From Spirosomataceae bacterium TFI 002 (GTDB lineage: Bacteria; Bacteroidota; Bacteroidia; Cytophagales; Spirosomataceae): 64,000 bases of DNA. Positions within the stretch are counted from its first letter, which is position 1, and every line of letters begins with the position of its first letter. Under the pieces are notes generated by a model, which made no database searches, was not told the DNA's origin, and worked only from the letters and a program-made list of their open reading frames with translations. The position numbers and the translations under genes are program-made. Positions 51,565 to 60,331 of this stretch are shown here, in pieces. The stretch lies in the NCBI GenBank assembly GCA_900230115.1, contig LT907983.1, positions 744,001-808,000 of the forward strand, given 5' to 3'.

Positions 51565-52392
51565 ATGAAAAACAACCTACCTTTTAAGTTTGGATCAGAA
51601 GTATACACTTGGTTCATGAGTGGTGATGGAGCAACCTATCAAGGTCAGCTTGGTCACATGATTGAAGTCATTTCAAAGGCAGGATTTACAGGTATCCAAC
51701 CTATTTTTACTTGGATGGGCGATTTGGTCGACCCTGACAAACTTGCAGCCAAACTTAAAGAACAAGGAATTCAGTTAGCTGCAGTTGCTTTGGCACAAAA
51801 CTGGAATGGTGCCAGCGAAACCGCCGAAGAAAAAGTCATTTCTGACAATGCAATTGCACTTTGCGAGCGATTCACAGGTGCAATGCTCAATACAGTTCAG
51901 ATTCCAACAGGAAGGCATGATTTGGAGAACAGAAGAAAAGCTTTGGTCAATATTGTGAACGAAGTATCTAAGCGAGCAGCAGACAAAGGTGTACCATGTA
52001 GCTATCACCCAAATTCGCCACATACCTCTATCATCAGAACTGAGGAAGATTACAAAGTAGTTTTGGAGAGTTTAGATACTACAGTAACAGGCTGGACGCC
52101 TGATGTTGGTCACATTATTAATGGAGATATGGATCCATTAACTAAGATGAAGGAATATCAATCCCTCATCAATCATGTTCATTATAAAGATTGGGACGGA
52201 AACCCTGAGTTTGTACTCATGGGAAAAGGTAAAGTGAAACTTTTGGAAATCACTCAATGGCTCAAAGACATCAACTACGATGGATGGATTATATGTGAAG
52301 ACGAAGGACAAGAAGCACTCAAAGACCCCGATTTTGTAACATTACATGATGGACAGTGGATCATCAATGACTTAATCCCGAAACTAAAATAA
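51565..52392 (+). CDS. TIM-barrel protein, IolE/sugar-isomerase-like
   Basis: A 275-residue AP-endonuclease-2-type TIM barrel. Unlike its neighbour, the first metal-ligand region reads CSYHPNSPHTSIIRTEED, a YHxN-x-H pattern like that of inosose dehydratase (IolE), with GWTPDVGHIINGDMDP, HVHYKDWDG and WIICEDEG as the other ligand strands. The IolE likeness suggests a dehydratase or hydratase on a keto-sugar rather than a simple epimerase. In the described keto-glycoside route, such TIM barrels hydrate the unsaturated keto-sugar. The gene begins 22 bp after the 122-bp repeats and 1 bp before the hydrolase gene that follows. Confidence 0.85.
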   Translation: MKNNLPFKFGSEVYTWFMSGDGATYQGQLGHMIEVISKAGFTGIQPIFTWMGDLVDPDKLAAKLKEQGIQLAAVALAQNWNGASETAEEKVISDNAIALCERFTGAMLNTVQIPTGRHDLENRRKALVNIVNEVSKRAADKGVPCSYHPNSPHTSIIRTEEDYKVVLESLDTTVTGWTPDVGHIINGDMDPLTKMKEYQSLINHVHYKDWDGNPEFVLMGKGKVKLLEITQWLKDINYDGWIICEDEGQEALKDPDFVTLHDGQWIINDLIPKLK

Positions 52393-52393
52393 C

Positions 52394-53203
52394 ATGGCAA
52401 TTATCAAATCCAATGGTATTGATATTTACTATGAAGAGTTAGGTGATGCTAGCCTCCCTCCTCTTTTACTGATCATGGGCATTACAGCTCCCGGTTCTGT
52501 ATGGTACGACCATGCAAAAGAATGGAGCAAGAAGTTTAGATGTATCATTGTTGACAATCGTGGTGTAGGAAAAAGCGAAAAACCTGCTGGCCCATACACT
52601 ACTGCAATGATGGCAGATGACTATGCAGGAATCTTAGATCACCTCGGACTAGAAAATGTCAGCGTTGCAGGCGTTTCTATGGGTGGAACAATTGCATTAC
52701 AACTGGCGATTAGGCACCCAAATAAAGTAAAATCAATGATTTTAATGTGTCCATGGGCACGTTGTGACAATAAAGCAAAGGCTACTTTTGAATTAATGGT
52801 AAACTGTAAGGATAGGTTTACTCCTGCTCAGTTTAGCCATTTTGTACAACAGTTAATTTACTCCAAAGCCTCTTGGGACGACCCAAAAATTGCACAAGAA
52901 CTCGCAGAAGGACAAGCAGCAGCAGCTATCGACGAAAACCAGCAACCACTGCATGGGTTAGCAGGGCAAGCAGCGGCTTGTGTCAATCATAATGTTTTGA
53001 ATGACCTACCTACCATCTTGCAAGACACTTTGATCATTGGTGGAGAAGATGATCAATTTACACCAAAATGGATGGCAGAAGAAATAGTAGAAGCTATGCC
53101 CAATGCAGAGCTTTATCTATATCCCAAAGCTGGACATATATTCCATTTTGAGCACTTAAAAGACTTTAACCAGAGAACATTAAATTGGCTTTTGGCACAT
53201 TGA
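52394..53203 (+). CDS. Alpha/beta hydrolase
   Basis: A 269-residue alpha/beta-fold hydrolase without signal peptide. The nucleophile elbow is AGVSMGGTIAL (Ser at about 96), the acid lies in GGEDDQFTP and the catalytic His in KAGHIFHFE; the oxyanion region is LLLIMGITAPGSVW. The family covers esterases, lactonases and C-C hydrolases, so a sugar lactonase or ester-cleaving step is possible in this pathway, but the substrate is unknown. The TGATG overlap with the DUF4432 gene and the 1-bp gap to the upstream isomerase show tight operon packing. Confidence 0.88.
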   Translation: MAIIKSNGIDIYYEELGDASLPPLLLIMGITAPGSVWYDHAKEWSKKFRCIIVDNRGVGKSEKPAGPYTTAMMADDYAGILDHLGLENVSVAGVSMGGTIALQLAIRHPNKVKSMILMCPWARCDNKAKATFELMVNCKDRFTPAQFSHFVQQLIYSKASWDDPKIAQELAEGQAAAAIDENQQPLHGLAGQAAACVNHNVLNDLPTILQDTLIIGGEDDQFTPKWMAEEIVEAMPNAELYLYPKAGHIFHFEHLKDFNQRTLNWLLAH

Positions 53204-54228
53204 TGAAAAAAGAACTTTCACATAGTACCAATAAAGTAATCAATACCGCACAAATAGGCGGAATTGAGACTTCTATAATAGATAATGGATCAGCAAGAGG
53301 AAATAGAGTTGCTTGGTTTAATACTGGAACTGGATTAAGGTTCAAAGTAGTTTTAGACCGTGGAATGGACATTGCTGAAGCTTTTTTCAATCAGCATAGC
53401 TTGGCTTGGTTAACTCATAATGGCTTCACTGCTCCACAAGCAAGTAGCGACAGAGGAATAGAATGGCTCAAGACATTTGGAGGTGGCCTTCTCACAACTT
53501 GCGGACTTTCGCACGTTGGTGGTCCAGAAACTGACGAATACGGTGAAAGAGGCGTTCATGGCAGGTTTTCCAATACTTCTGCTGAGATAGTATCTATTAT
53601 TCAGCCAGACGTCCATCGTGGAGAGTACGAAATGAGCATTACTGGAATCATGAAGGAATCAACTCTTTTTGGCCCAAATCTAGAATTGAAAAGAACCATT
53701 TCGTGCACGCTTGGAAATTCCAAGATTCGTATTCATGATGAAGTCATAAACAAGGCAAATACACCAAGCCCCTTAATGTTGCTATATCATTTCAACCTTG
53801 GTTACCCATTGGTGGATGAAGGTAGTAAGATCAACTGGGAAGGAGAATGGAAACCAAGAGATCCCAATCCTGAGATTTTCGCTCAAGATGGAGATTACAA
53901 AACATGTAAAGCTCCTATGGAATCTCACAATGGAAATCATGAGGAAGTTGCTTTAATTGACCCCAAAGCAGATGAAAATGGAAATTGTCATTGTAGCATT
54001 TACAACCCAAATTTAGCTTTGGGTTTAGAAATAAAATTTAAAAAAGAACAATTACCTTGCCTTAGCAATTGGCAACATTGGGGAAATGGCGAGTACGTAA
54101 CTGGCTTAGAACCAGGTACCAATTTTCCAGTAGGTCAAAAAAAAGCAAGAGATGAAGGCAGCCTAACCTTTATGGCTCCTTTGGGAAAAAAGAATTTTGA
54201 TATAGAACTGAATATTTCAACCAATTAA
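53203..54228 (+). CDS. DUF4432 family protein (aldose-1-epimerase-like fold)
   Basis: A 341-residue protein of the DUF4432 family, structurally related to galactose mutarotases. Recognisable features are GSARGNRVAWFNTGTGLRF, DRGMDIAEAFFNQHSLAWL, GGGLLTTCGLSHVGG and the His-containing segment LLYHFNLGYPLVDEG; the C-terminal part has EPGTNFPVGQKKARDEG. The function of DUF4432 is not settled; members sit in sugar catabolism clusters and may be epimerases or anomerases. The Met at 53203 overlaps the hydrolase stop (TGATG); an in-frame Met six codons upstream falls inside the hydrolase. Confidence 0.85.
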   Translation: MKKELSHSTNKVINTAQIGGIETSIIDNGSARGNRVAWFNTGTGLRFKVVLDRGMDIAEAFFNQHSLAWLTHNGFTAPQASSDRGIEWLKTFGGGLLTTCGLSHVGGPETDEYGERGVHGRFSNTSAEIVSIIQPDVHRGEYEMSITGIMKESTLFGPNLELKRTISCTLGNSKIRIHDEVINKANTPSPLMLLYHFNLGYPLVDEGSKINWEGEWKPRDPNPEIFAQDGDYKTCKAPMESHNGNHEEVALIDPKADENGNCHCSIYNPNLALGLEIKFKKEQLPCLSNWQHWGNGEYVTGLEPGTNFPVGQKKARDEGSLTFMAPLGKKNFDIELNISTN

Positions 54229-54245
54229 AAAATACAATTATTAAA

Positions 54246-55460
54246 ATGAGCATTGCATCAAAAGCACTAGAGCAGGGTAAAGGAATTTTGAGATTGAGCC
54301 CTACTTGGGTTCCTAGGTCATTTTGTGTTCCTGGACGAAGAATAAAACTACATCCAGACGATTATTATGTACTTGGAGGAGAGCGAGGAGGAATTGACGA
54401 AAGATGGTTATCATCTACCACTCCAGCCGAAAATGGCCCACTCACTAGCGAAAATGAAGGACTTAGCTTTGTTGTAGTAGAAGATGGCGATAAAGTAGAA
54501 AAAGTAACTTTAAAAGATGCTATCAGCGAGCTGAAAGGTGCAATCATTGGCGATAGGCTTTGGAACGAATACAAAAGCTGGCCAATGTATTCTAAGTTTT
54601 TTGATAACATGGGCCCACTTCCTCATCACATTCACCACAATGATGAGAAAGCAGCTCTAGTTGGTCAAAATGGTAAACCTGAGGCCTATTATTTCCCACC
54701 ACAGTTAAATAATCATGGAGGAGACTTCCCTTATACATTCTTTGGAATAACACCAGGAACAACAAAAGAACAGATCAAAGAATGCTTGATGAACTTCACA
54801 AAGGGTGATAATAAAATTACCAACTTTTCGGCTGCTCAAAGATTGGAGCCAGGTACAGGATGGTATGTTCCACCAGGAGTTTTACATGCTCCAGGTAGCC
54901 TTTGTACTTACGAACCACAGAAAGCATCTGACATATTCGCAATGTACCAAAGCCTTGTTAATGAGGCCATTGTACCCGAAGAATTGCTTTGGAAAGGAAC
55001 TCCAGAAGATAGAAAGGGAGATTATGACGAACTAGTAAGTGTGATTGATTGGGAACTCAACACAGATCCTAATATTATTCAGAAGTTCTTTATGATGCCA
55101 AAACCAGTGAAAGCTGTCGCCGAAATGGAAGCGGAAGGATATATAGAAAACTGGATTTGCTACAAAGCTGAAGATTTCAGTGCGAAAGAATTAACTGTTT
55201 TACCAGGACAAACAGTTACAATTAAAGATGGTGCAGCATATGGTTGTATCGTAATGCAAGGCCACGGGAAAATGGGCGTTTGGGATATCGAAACTCCAGC
55301 ACTTATTCGTTTTGGTCAACTTACCTATGATGAATTCTTCATTACTGAAGAAGCTGCCAAGGAAGGAGTTGTTATTTCTAACCCTTCCAAAGTAGACCCT
55401 ATCGTAATTCTTAAACATTTTGGACCCAAAAATCCTGATTTGGTTGTCGAAAAAATGTAA
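54246..55460 (+). CDS. Cupin protein, mannose-6-phosphate-isomerase-like
   Basis: A 404-residue cupin with no signal peptide. The metal-binding motifs are PLPHHIHHNDEKAAL, a His cluster near residue 130, and the PGTGWYVPPGVLHAPGSL stretch, where the late His is the typical cupin/type I phosphomannose-isomerase ligand. Such proteins often act as ketose/aldose isomerases or as dioxygenase-like enzymes on sugars, and members occur in undeciphered sugar operons of Bacteroidota. The C-terminal beta-rich domain (about 310-400) looks like a second cupin. The gene starts 17 bp after DUF4432 and is followed by a third TIM-barrel gene. Confidence 0.78.
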   Translation: MSIASKALEQGKGILRLSPTWVPRSFCVPGRRIKLHPDDYYVLGGERGGIDERWLSSTTPAENGPLTSENEGLSFVVVEDGDKVEKVTLKDAISELKGAIIGDRLWNEYKSWPMYSKFFDNMGPLPHHIHHNDEKAALVGQNGKPEAYYFPPQLNNHGGDFPYTFFGITPGTTKEQIKECLMNFTKGDNKITNFSAAQRLEPGTGWYVPPGVLHAPGSLCTYEPQKASDIFAMYQSLVNEAIVPEELLWKGTPEDRKGDYDELVSVIDWELNTDPNIIQKFFMMPKPVKAVAEMEAEGYIENWICYKAEDFSAKELTVLPGQTVTIKDGAAYGCIVMQGHGKMGVWDIETPALIRFGQLTYDEFFITEEAAKEGVVISNPSKVDPIVILKHFGPKNPDLVVEKM

Positions 55461-55507
55461 ATTTACTGTAATACTTATTTAAAACATTCAACCTAAAAAT
55501 TTCAAAA

Positions 55508-56536
55508 ATGGAAAATAACTATCCTAAACTACACAATGCAACTTGGCCAGGGATTGTGGGAAAAGGACCAGACTCTGAGCCAGCAATTGCCCTAGATAAC
55601 ATGCTTCAAATGACAGCTGATGCTGAAGTAGATGGTGTGAAATTCGATGGTGTGGATATTGGACTTTTTGATCCTCATTATGATCTTGACACTTCTGATG
55701 ATGGTGTAAAAAGGCTTGCAGACAAAGTTGCAGCTCATGGTTTAGAAATTGGAAGTTTGGTAGCACCTATTTGGGGAGGACCAGCAATGGGAACCAAAGA
55801 AAACCGTGCGGAATTTGTAGAAATGGTAAAGAAATCTTGCGAAGTAGGTCAAAAACTTCGTGAAATGGGCATCAGACCAAATGGAATTGTAAGAATCGAC
55901 TCAGCAAGTGGTGTAGCTGATTGGGCAAAAGACCCAAAAGGAAACTCAAAACTTATCGCAGATACTTTCCGTCAGGCTTGTGATGTTGCCGCTGATTATG
56001 GCGAGCGACTTGCTGCAGAAGGCGAAATATGTTGGGGAGGAATGCACAGCATGGATTACATGTTAGAAACATTTGAAATGGTGGACCGCAAAAACATCGG
56101 TTTCCAAGCAGACATGTCTCATACCACATTATATCTTCTTGGTTACAATGCTCCTGAGCATAGGGTTTTACCTACAGATTTTGATTGGTCAGATAGAGAA
56201 ACATTCTTGGCTGGGCTCAAAAGCCTAACTGACAAACTTCGTCCTTGGACAATAGACTTCCATGTCGCACAAAACGACGGAACGGTTCACGGTACTGGCT
56301 CTCATGATAAAACTGGTCGTCACTGTCAAGCTACAGACCCTAACGGAAAGCTAGACATCGCAAATGATGCAAGCTATTGGCTAAGAGATGAAAACGGTAA
56401 CCTTACAAAAGCTTTCAAGCATATTTGCTGGGACGGATGTATGTTCTCTAATGATGTAATGGGAGACCCAAAAACGTGGAATGATATTCTTGCTGCTATG
56501 ATACAAGTGAGAAAGCAACACGGATGGGTGGAGTGA
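55508..56536 (+). CDS. TIM-barrel protein, sugar-isomerase superfamily
   Basis: A 342-residue TIM-barrel protein with strand motifs DGVKFDGVDIGLFDP, GLEIGSLVAPIWGG, GIVRIDSASGVADW, GFQADMSHTTLYLLGY and a C-terminal IDFHVAQNDGTVHGTGSHDKTGRH, which holds His and Asp residues suited to metal binding. It is longer than the other two isomerase-type proteins of this operon and does not match the short 3-epimerase pattern. Relatives are generally annotated as xylose-isomerase-like barrel proteins with unknown substrate. Start and stop lie between the cupin gene (47-bp gap) and a second Gfo/Idh/MocA gene (158-bp gap). Confidence 0.8.
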   Translation: MENNYPKLHNATWPGIVGKGPDSEPAIALDNMLQMTADAEVDGVKFDGVDIGLFDPHYDLDTSDDGVKRLADKVAAHGLEIGSLVAPIWGGPAMGTKENRAEFVEMVKKSCEVGQKLREMGIRPNGIVRIDSASGVADWAKDPKGNSKLIADTFRQACDVAADYGERLAAEGEICWGGMHSMDYMLETFEMVDRKNIGFQADMSHTTLYLLGYNAPEHRVLPTDFDWSDRETFLAGLKSLTDKLRPWTIDFHVAQNDGTVHGTGSHDKTGRHCQATDPNGKLDIANDASYWLRDENGNLTKAFKHICWDGCMFSNDVMGDPKTWNDILAAMIQVRKQHGWVE

Positions 56537-56575
56537 TGAGAGTTAGTGAGTTTCGAAGGCAGGAAGTTAGAAGTC

Positions 56576-56595
56576 CCTTGGACTATAGCTCAAGG
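56576..56595. repeat. REP-like near-palindrome
   Basis: CCTTGGACTATAGCTCAAGG is palindromic except for two positions. It sits in the gap between the third TIM-barrel gene and the Gfo/Idh/MocA gene, the only other intergenic gap of this operon over 100 bp apart from that of the 122-bp repeats, and has the same TA-centred style. Confidence 0.5.
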
Positions 56596-56694
56596 CAAGT
56601 GGAAGTAGAAAGTTTTTGAATTCCTTTTACCATTCTCCTTGTTCCTTTCTCCATAAATTTAAAACATTAAATATTCAACCAAGAACTATAAAAA

Positions 56695-57858
56695 ATGGCA
56701 ACAAAAAAGAAACTTAGAATAGGCCTCATTGGTACTGGCCTCATGGGAAGAGCCCATGCAAATGGATATAACAGAATACATAACTTTTTCCCTGATCTCG
56801 AATATGAGCCAGAGTTAGTAGCTGTATGCTCTAGAAACGAAGAAAAAGTAAAAGCTTTTGCCGAGCAATGGAATTTCGCTTCATTCGAAACAGACTGGAG
56901 AAAGCTTATCGCAAGAGATGACATAGATGCTGTGGATGTATGTACACCCAATGACAGCCACGCCGAAATCTCTATTGCAGCAGCTCAGGCTGGCAAAATG
57001 ATACTTTGTGAAAAGCCACTTTCTAGAGATATTGCCGAAGGTCAAGCAATGGTAGATGCCGCTGAAAAAGCCGGTGTTAAAACTACTGTTTGGTACAACT
57101 ATAGAAGAATTCCGGCAGTTACACTTGCCAAAAACATCATAGACTCAGGTAAGCTAGGTAAAATCTTCCACTACAGAGGAAATTTCCTACAAGACTGGAC
57201 CATCAATGCCGAATTACCACAAGGTGGCGAAGGACTATGGAGAATGGATGCAGCAGCAGCCGGTTCAGGTGTTACCGGTGACCTTTTGGCTCACTGTATT
57301 GATTCTGCAATGTGGTTAAATGGAGGTATCACAGACGTTTCTGCTGTGACTGAGACTTTTGTAAAAGAAAGAATGCACCAGCTTAGCGGTAAAGTAGAAC
57401 CTGTTAAGATAGATGACGCTTGCTTGTTCCATTGTCACTTTGAAAACGGATCACTTGGTCTTTTTGAAGCAACTCGATATGCTCGTGGCCACAAGGCTCT
57501 CAAAACTTTTGAAATCAACGGTGAAAATGGATCTCTAAGATGGGATTTACATGATTTAAACCGCCTAGAATACTTCGAGTATGGCGGCGATTCACAAACT
57601 CGTGGATGGCGTTCCATTCACGTAACTGACGGAGATCACCCATATATAGATAAGTGGTGGATTCCAGGTTGCGGTATTGGTTGGGAGCATAGTTTTGTGC
57701 ACCAAGTTGCCGATTTCTTGAAAAGTCTGGAAGATGGAAGCGACTGCCACCCAACTTTCAAAGATGCCCTTCAAACTCAAAAGGTTTGCGAAGCCATCAT
57801 CGCCTCAGCAACTGAAAGACGTTGGGTTGATACTGGAGTTGACGGTAATCACGTTTAA
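56695..57858 (+). CDS. Gfo/Idh/MocA family oxidoreductase (cytoplasmic)
   Basis: A 387-residue NAD(P)-dependent dehydrogenase without a signal peptide. The Rossmann fingerprint is [19 protein letters not shown], the Lys motif is [13 protein letters not shown], and the C-terminal domain has [34 protein letters not shown], with the conserved Asp/His. Substrates of this family are sugars or inositols oxidised at a ring carbon. With the DUF1080 and TIM-barrel neighbours it can provide the oxidation step of a keto-sugar path, or the final reduction. A strong terminator follows 11 bp after its stop. Confidence 0.93.
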   Translation: MATKKKLRIGLIGTGLMGRAHANGYNRIHNFFPDLEYEPELVAVCSRNEEKVKAFAEQWNFASFETDWRKLIARDDIDAVDVCTPNDSHAEISIAAAQAGKMILCEKPLSRDIAEGQAMVDAAEKAGVKTTVWYNYRRIPAVTLAKNIIDSGKLGKIFHYRGNFLQDWTINAELPQGGEGLWRMDAAAAGSGVTGDLLAHCIDSAMWLNGGITDVSAVTETFVKERMHQLSGKVEPVKIDDACLFHCHFENGSLGLFEATRYARGHKALKTFEINGENGSLRWDLHDLNRLEYFEYGGDSQTRGWRSIHVTDGDHPYIDKWWIPGCGIGWEHSFVHQVADFLKSLEDGSDCHPTFKDALQTQKVCEAIIASATERRWVDTGVDGNHV

Positions 57859-57868
57859 AAAAACTACA

Positions 57869-57900
57869 AGCCGTTTACATCTCGTGAACGGCTTTTTTTT
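57869..57900 (+). terminator. Strong terminator between Gfo/Idh/MocA and ABC transporter genes
   Basis: Ten-bp stem AGCCGTTTAC (57869-57878) and GTGAACGGCT (57884-57893), one G-T pair, 5-nt loop, followed by T8 (57893-57900). The ABC ATPase start codon is only six bases after the T run, so the ABC genes depend on read-through or on a promoter inside the upstream gene. Confidence 0.88.
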
Positions 57901-57905
57901 GCCCA

Positions 57906-59390
57906 ATGACCAAACCACTAGTTTCCTTCCAAAACATCTCCAAAGAATTTTCAGGGATAAAAGTCCTGAAAGACATCTCCTTTACTATAAACTCAGGAGA
58001 AGTACATGCCCTCATGGGAGAAAACGGTGCGGGGAAATCTACACTCATGAAAATTCTCATGGGCTTGTACCAACCTACCGATGGTAACGTCATTTTTGAG
58101 GGACAAGATATTTCCAAGCTGGGAGTTCATGAATCGTTGGATCTTGGAATTGCCATGATTCACCAAGAGTTGTTAATGATTCCGGAATTGACCATTGCCC
58201 AAAATATTTTCCTTGGGCGTGAACCGCACATTTTCTCGTGGTTAAAAGACGGAGCGTTAAACCAAAAGGCTAAAAGGCTCTTTGAACAAAGTGGAATTAA
58301 CCTTGCCCCAAAAAGAAAGGTAAATACCCTCAGTATCGCCGAAAAGCAAATGGTGGAGATTGTGAAAGCAATTTCTCAAAATGCAAAGCTCATCATCATG
58401 GATGAGCCTACCTCCGCCCTATCCGACGATGAAGTGGACAAGCTCTTCAAAATCATTCAAAACTTGAAGAAAAGTGGCGTTGCTGTTATCTACATTTCTC
58501 ATAAGATGTCGGAGATATTTCAAATTGCAGATAAGATTACTGTACTTAGAGATGGAGAACATATTTGTACCAAAGCAAGCAATGAGCTTAATCCAGAAAG
58601 CTTGATTCAGCAAATGGTGGGTAGGGAGATCAAAGAGTTATTTCCGCCAGCTCAAAATACCGTTGGTGAAAAATTATTAGAAGTTAAGAACATTGGCATT
58701 AAGGGAAAATTCCAAAAAGTATCGTTCAGCTTGATGGCTGGTGAAGTACTCGGGCTTGCTGGCTTGATGGGTGCTGGACGCACAGAAGTCGCAAGAGCAA
58801 TCGCAGGATTTGATGCTCTAGATGTAGGACAAATTGAATATCTAGGTGAAGAAGTTACTTTTAAGTCTCCCAAAGCAGCAATTGAAGGTGGTATCGCTTA
58901 TGTGAGTGAAGACCGCAAGGAACTTGGTTTTATTCCAGAGCTATCCATTGCTCAAAACCTGAGCTTGTCAAGTATGAAATCCAATTCGAATGGCTTTTTC
59001 ATCAACACTAAAGCAGAAAACAGCACAGCAGAAGCTTCCAAAACTGCTCTGAATATCAAAGGGAGAGGCATTCATCAGTCGGTGCGTACGCTTAGTGGAG
59101 GCAACCAACAAAAAGTAGTGATCGGTAAAGTTTTACGCACCAATCCCAAAGTAATAATCTTAGATGAACCTACACGAGGAATAGATGTAGGAGCCAAAAC
59201 CGAGATATATAAATTGATTCGAGAACTAAGCGAAAAAGGAATTGGTGTTATTCTCATTTCCTCAGAGTTACCAGAAATTCTCGGGCTTTGTGACCGCGTA
59301 GTTGTACTTTCAGAAGGAAGTCAGAAAGTGATATTATCAAAAAAAGAAGCAACGCAAGAAAATATAATGCAGCATGCAGTACATTCATAA
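57906..59390 (+). CDS. Sugar ABC transporter ATP-binding protein (RbsA/MglA-like)
   Basis: A 494-residue double ATPase of the CUT2 (ribose/galactose) type. The first domain has Walker A GENGAGKSTLMK (about 38) with signature LSIAEKQMVEIVKAI and Walker B LIIMDEPTSAL. The second has the degenerate Walker A GLMGAGRTEVARAI, signature LSGGNQQKVVIGKVL and Walker B VIILDEPTRGID. This two-domain fused layout is specific to monosaccharide importers. The 3' end overlaps the permease start by 17 bp. No substrate-binding protein gene accompanies the pair, and a terminator hairpin lies directly upstream of the start. Confidence 0.94.
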   Translation: MTKPLVSFQNISKEFSGIKVLKDISFTINSGEVHALMGENGAGKSTLMKILMGLYQPTDGNVIFEGQDISKLGVHESLDLGIAMIHQELLMIPELTIAQNIFLGREPHIFSWLKDGALNQKAKRLFEQSGINLAPKRKVNTLSIAEKQMVEIVKAISQNAKLIIMDEPTSALSDDEVDKLFKIIQNLKKSGVAVIYISHKMSEIFQIADKITVLRDGEHICTKASNELNPESLIQQMVGREIKELFPPAQNTVGEKLLEVKNIGIKGKFQKVSFSLMAGEVLGLAGLMGAGRTEVARAIAGFDALDVGQIEYLGEEVTFKSPKAAIEGGIAYVSEDRKELGFIPELSIAQNLSLSSMKSNSNGFFINTKAENSTAEASKTALNIKGRGIHQSVRTLSGGNQQKVVIGKVLRTNPKVIILDEPTRGIDVGAKTEIYKLIRELSEKGIGVILISSELPEILGLCDRVVVLSEGSQKVILSKKEATQENIMQHAVHS

Positions 59391-60309
59391 ACTCAAAGAA
59401 TACGGTATTTTCATTTCGTTCATTGTCGTGTGCCTAGTCTTGAGCTATGCCACCCCACAGTTTTTGAGTCTTTCCAATTGGACGATCATCATCACCCAAG
59501 TATCTATCAATGCACTTTTGGCATTTGGAGTCACCTTTGTGATTATCACTGGCGGCATAGACTTGTCTGTAGGGTCTATTGTGGCTGTTGCCGGTGTAGT
59601 TGCCGCTTCACTTGCCCAAGATGGAGCAAATAGCGTTGGAGTCGCCGTAGCAGGTGGACTTTTAGCAGGCTTGGCTTTTGGCTTACTCAATGGCTTCCTT
59701 ATCACCAAAAGCAAAATTGCTCCTTTCATTGTCACCTTAGGAACCATGACCATTGGACGTGGATTGGCACTCATTTTAAGCAAAGGTAGACCCGTTTCTA
59801 ATTTGTCCGATAGCTTTAATTTCATAGGTGGTGGTAAAGTATTTGGACTGCCAGTACCCATCATTATTTTGATCGTGGTATTTGTATTGTCCTCCATTTT
59901 ATTGCGAAAAACGATATTCGGAAGATACATCTACGCCATTGGTGGCAACGAAGAAGCTGCTTGGGCATCTGGTATCAATGTACAGAAAATCAAGCTTGCA
60001 GCCTATGCCATTGGTGGAGGATTAGCTGGACTTGCTGGAATACTGCTAACTTCTAGAATCACCACAGGACAACCTAACTCAGGAATGGGTTTTGAACTTG
60101 ATGCCATCGCCGCCGTAGTGATAGGCGGCACGAGCACTACAGGCGGCAGAGGAACCATGATAGGAACGCTCATAGGCGTATTACTCATTGGAGTCATCAA
60201 CAATGGTCTCGACCTCCTCAATGTCTCATCTTACTACCAACAAGTGGTCATGGGGACAATAATCATTGGGGCTGTGCTGCTGGATAGTTGGAATTTGAAA
60301 CGGGGGTGA
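59374..60309 (+). CDS. Sugar ABC transporter permease (RbsC-like, CUT2)
   Basis: A 311-residue permease with about nine helices. Family stretches are TGGIDLSVGSIVAVAGVVAA, NGFLITKSKIAPFIVTLGTMTIGRGLAL, YIYAIGGNEEAAWASGINVQKIK and DAIAAVVIGGTSTTGGRGTMIGTLIGVLLIGVINNGLDLL, the BPD_transp_2 pattern. Its ATG lies inside the ATPase gene, so it is translationally coupled. The expected third component, a periplasmic sugar-binding lipoprotein, is not present on either side; after the stop a repeat cluster begins. Import of a monosaccharide released by the pathway above is the simplest role. Confidence 0.93.
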   Translation: MQYIHKLKEYGIFISFIVVCLVLSYATPQFLSLSNWTIIITQVSINALLAFGVTFVIITGGIDLSVGSIVAVAGVVAASLAQDGANSVGVAVAGGLLAGLAFGLLNGFLITKSKIAPFIVTLGTMTIGRGLALILSKGRPVSNLSDSFNFIGGGKVFGLPVPIIILIVVFVLSSILLRKTIFGRYIYAIGGNEEAAWASGINVQKIKLAAYAIGGGLAGLAGILLTSRITTGQPNSGMGFELDAIAAVVIGGTSTTGGRGTMIGTLIGVLLIGVINNGLDLLNVSSYYQQVVMGTIIIGAVLLDSWNLKRG

Positions 60310-60331
60310 ATAGTCCATTGACCTTTTAGCA

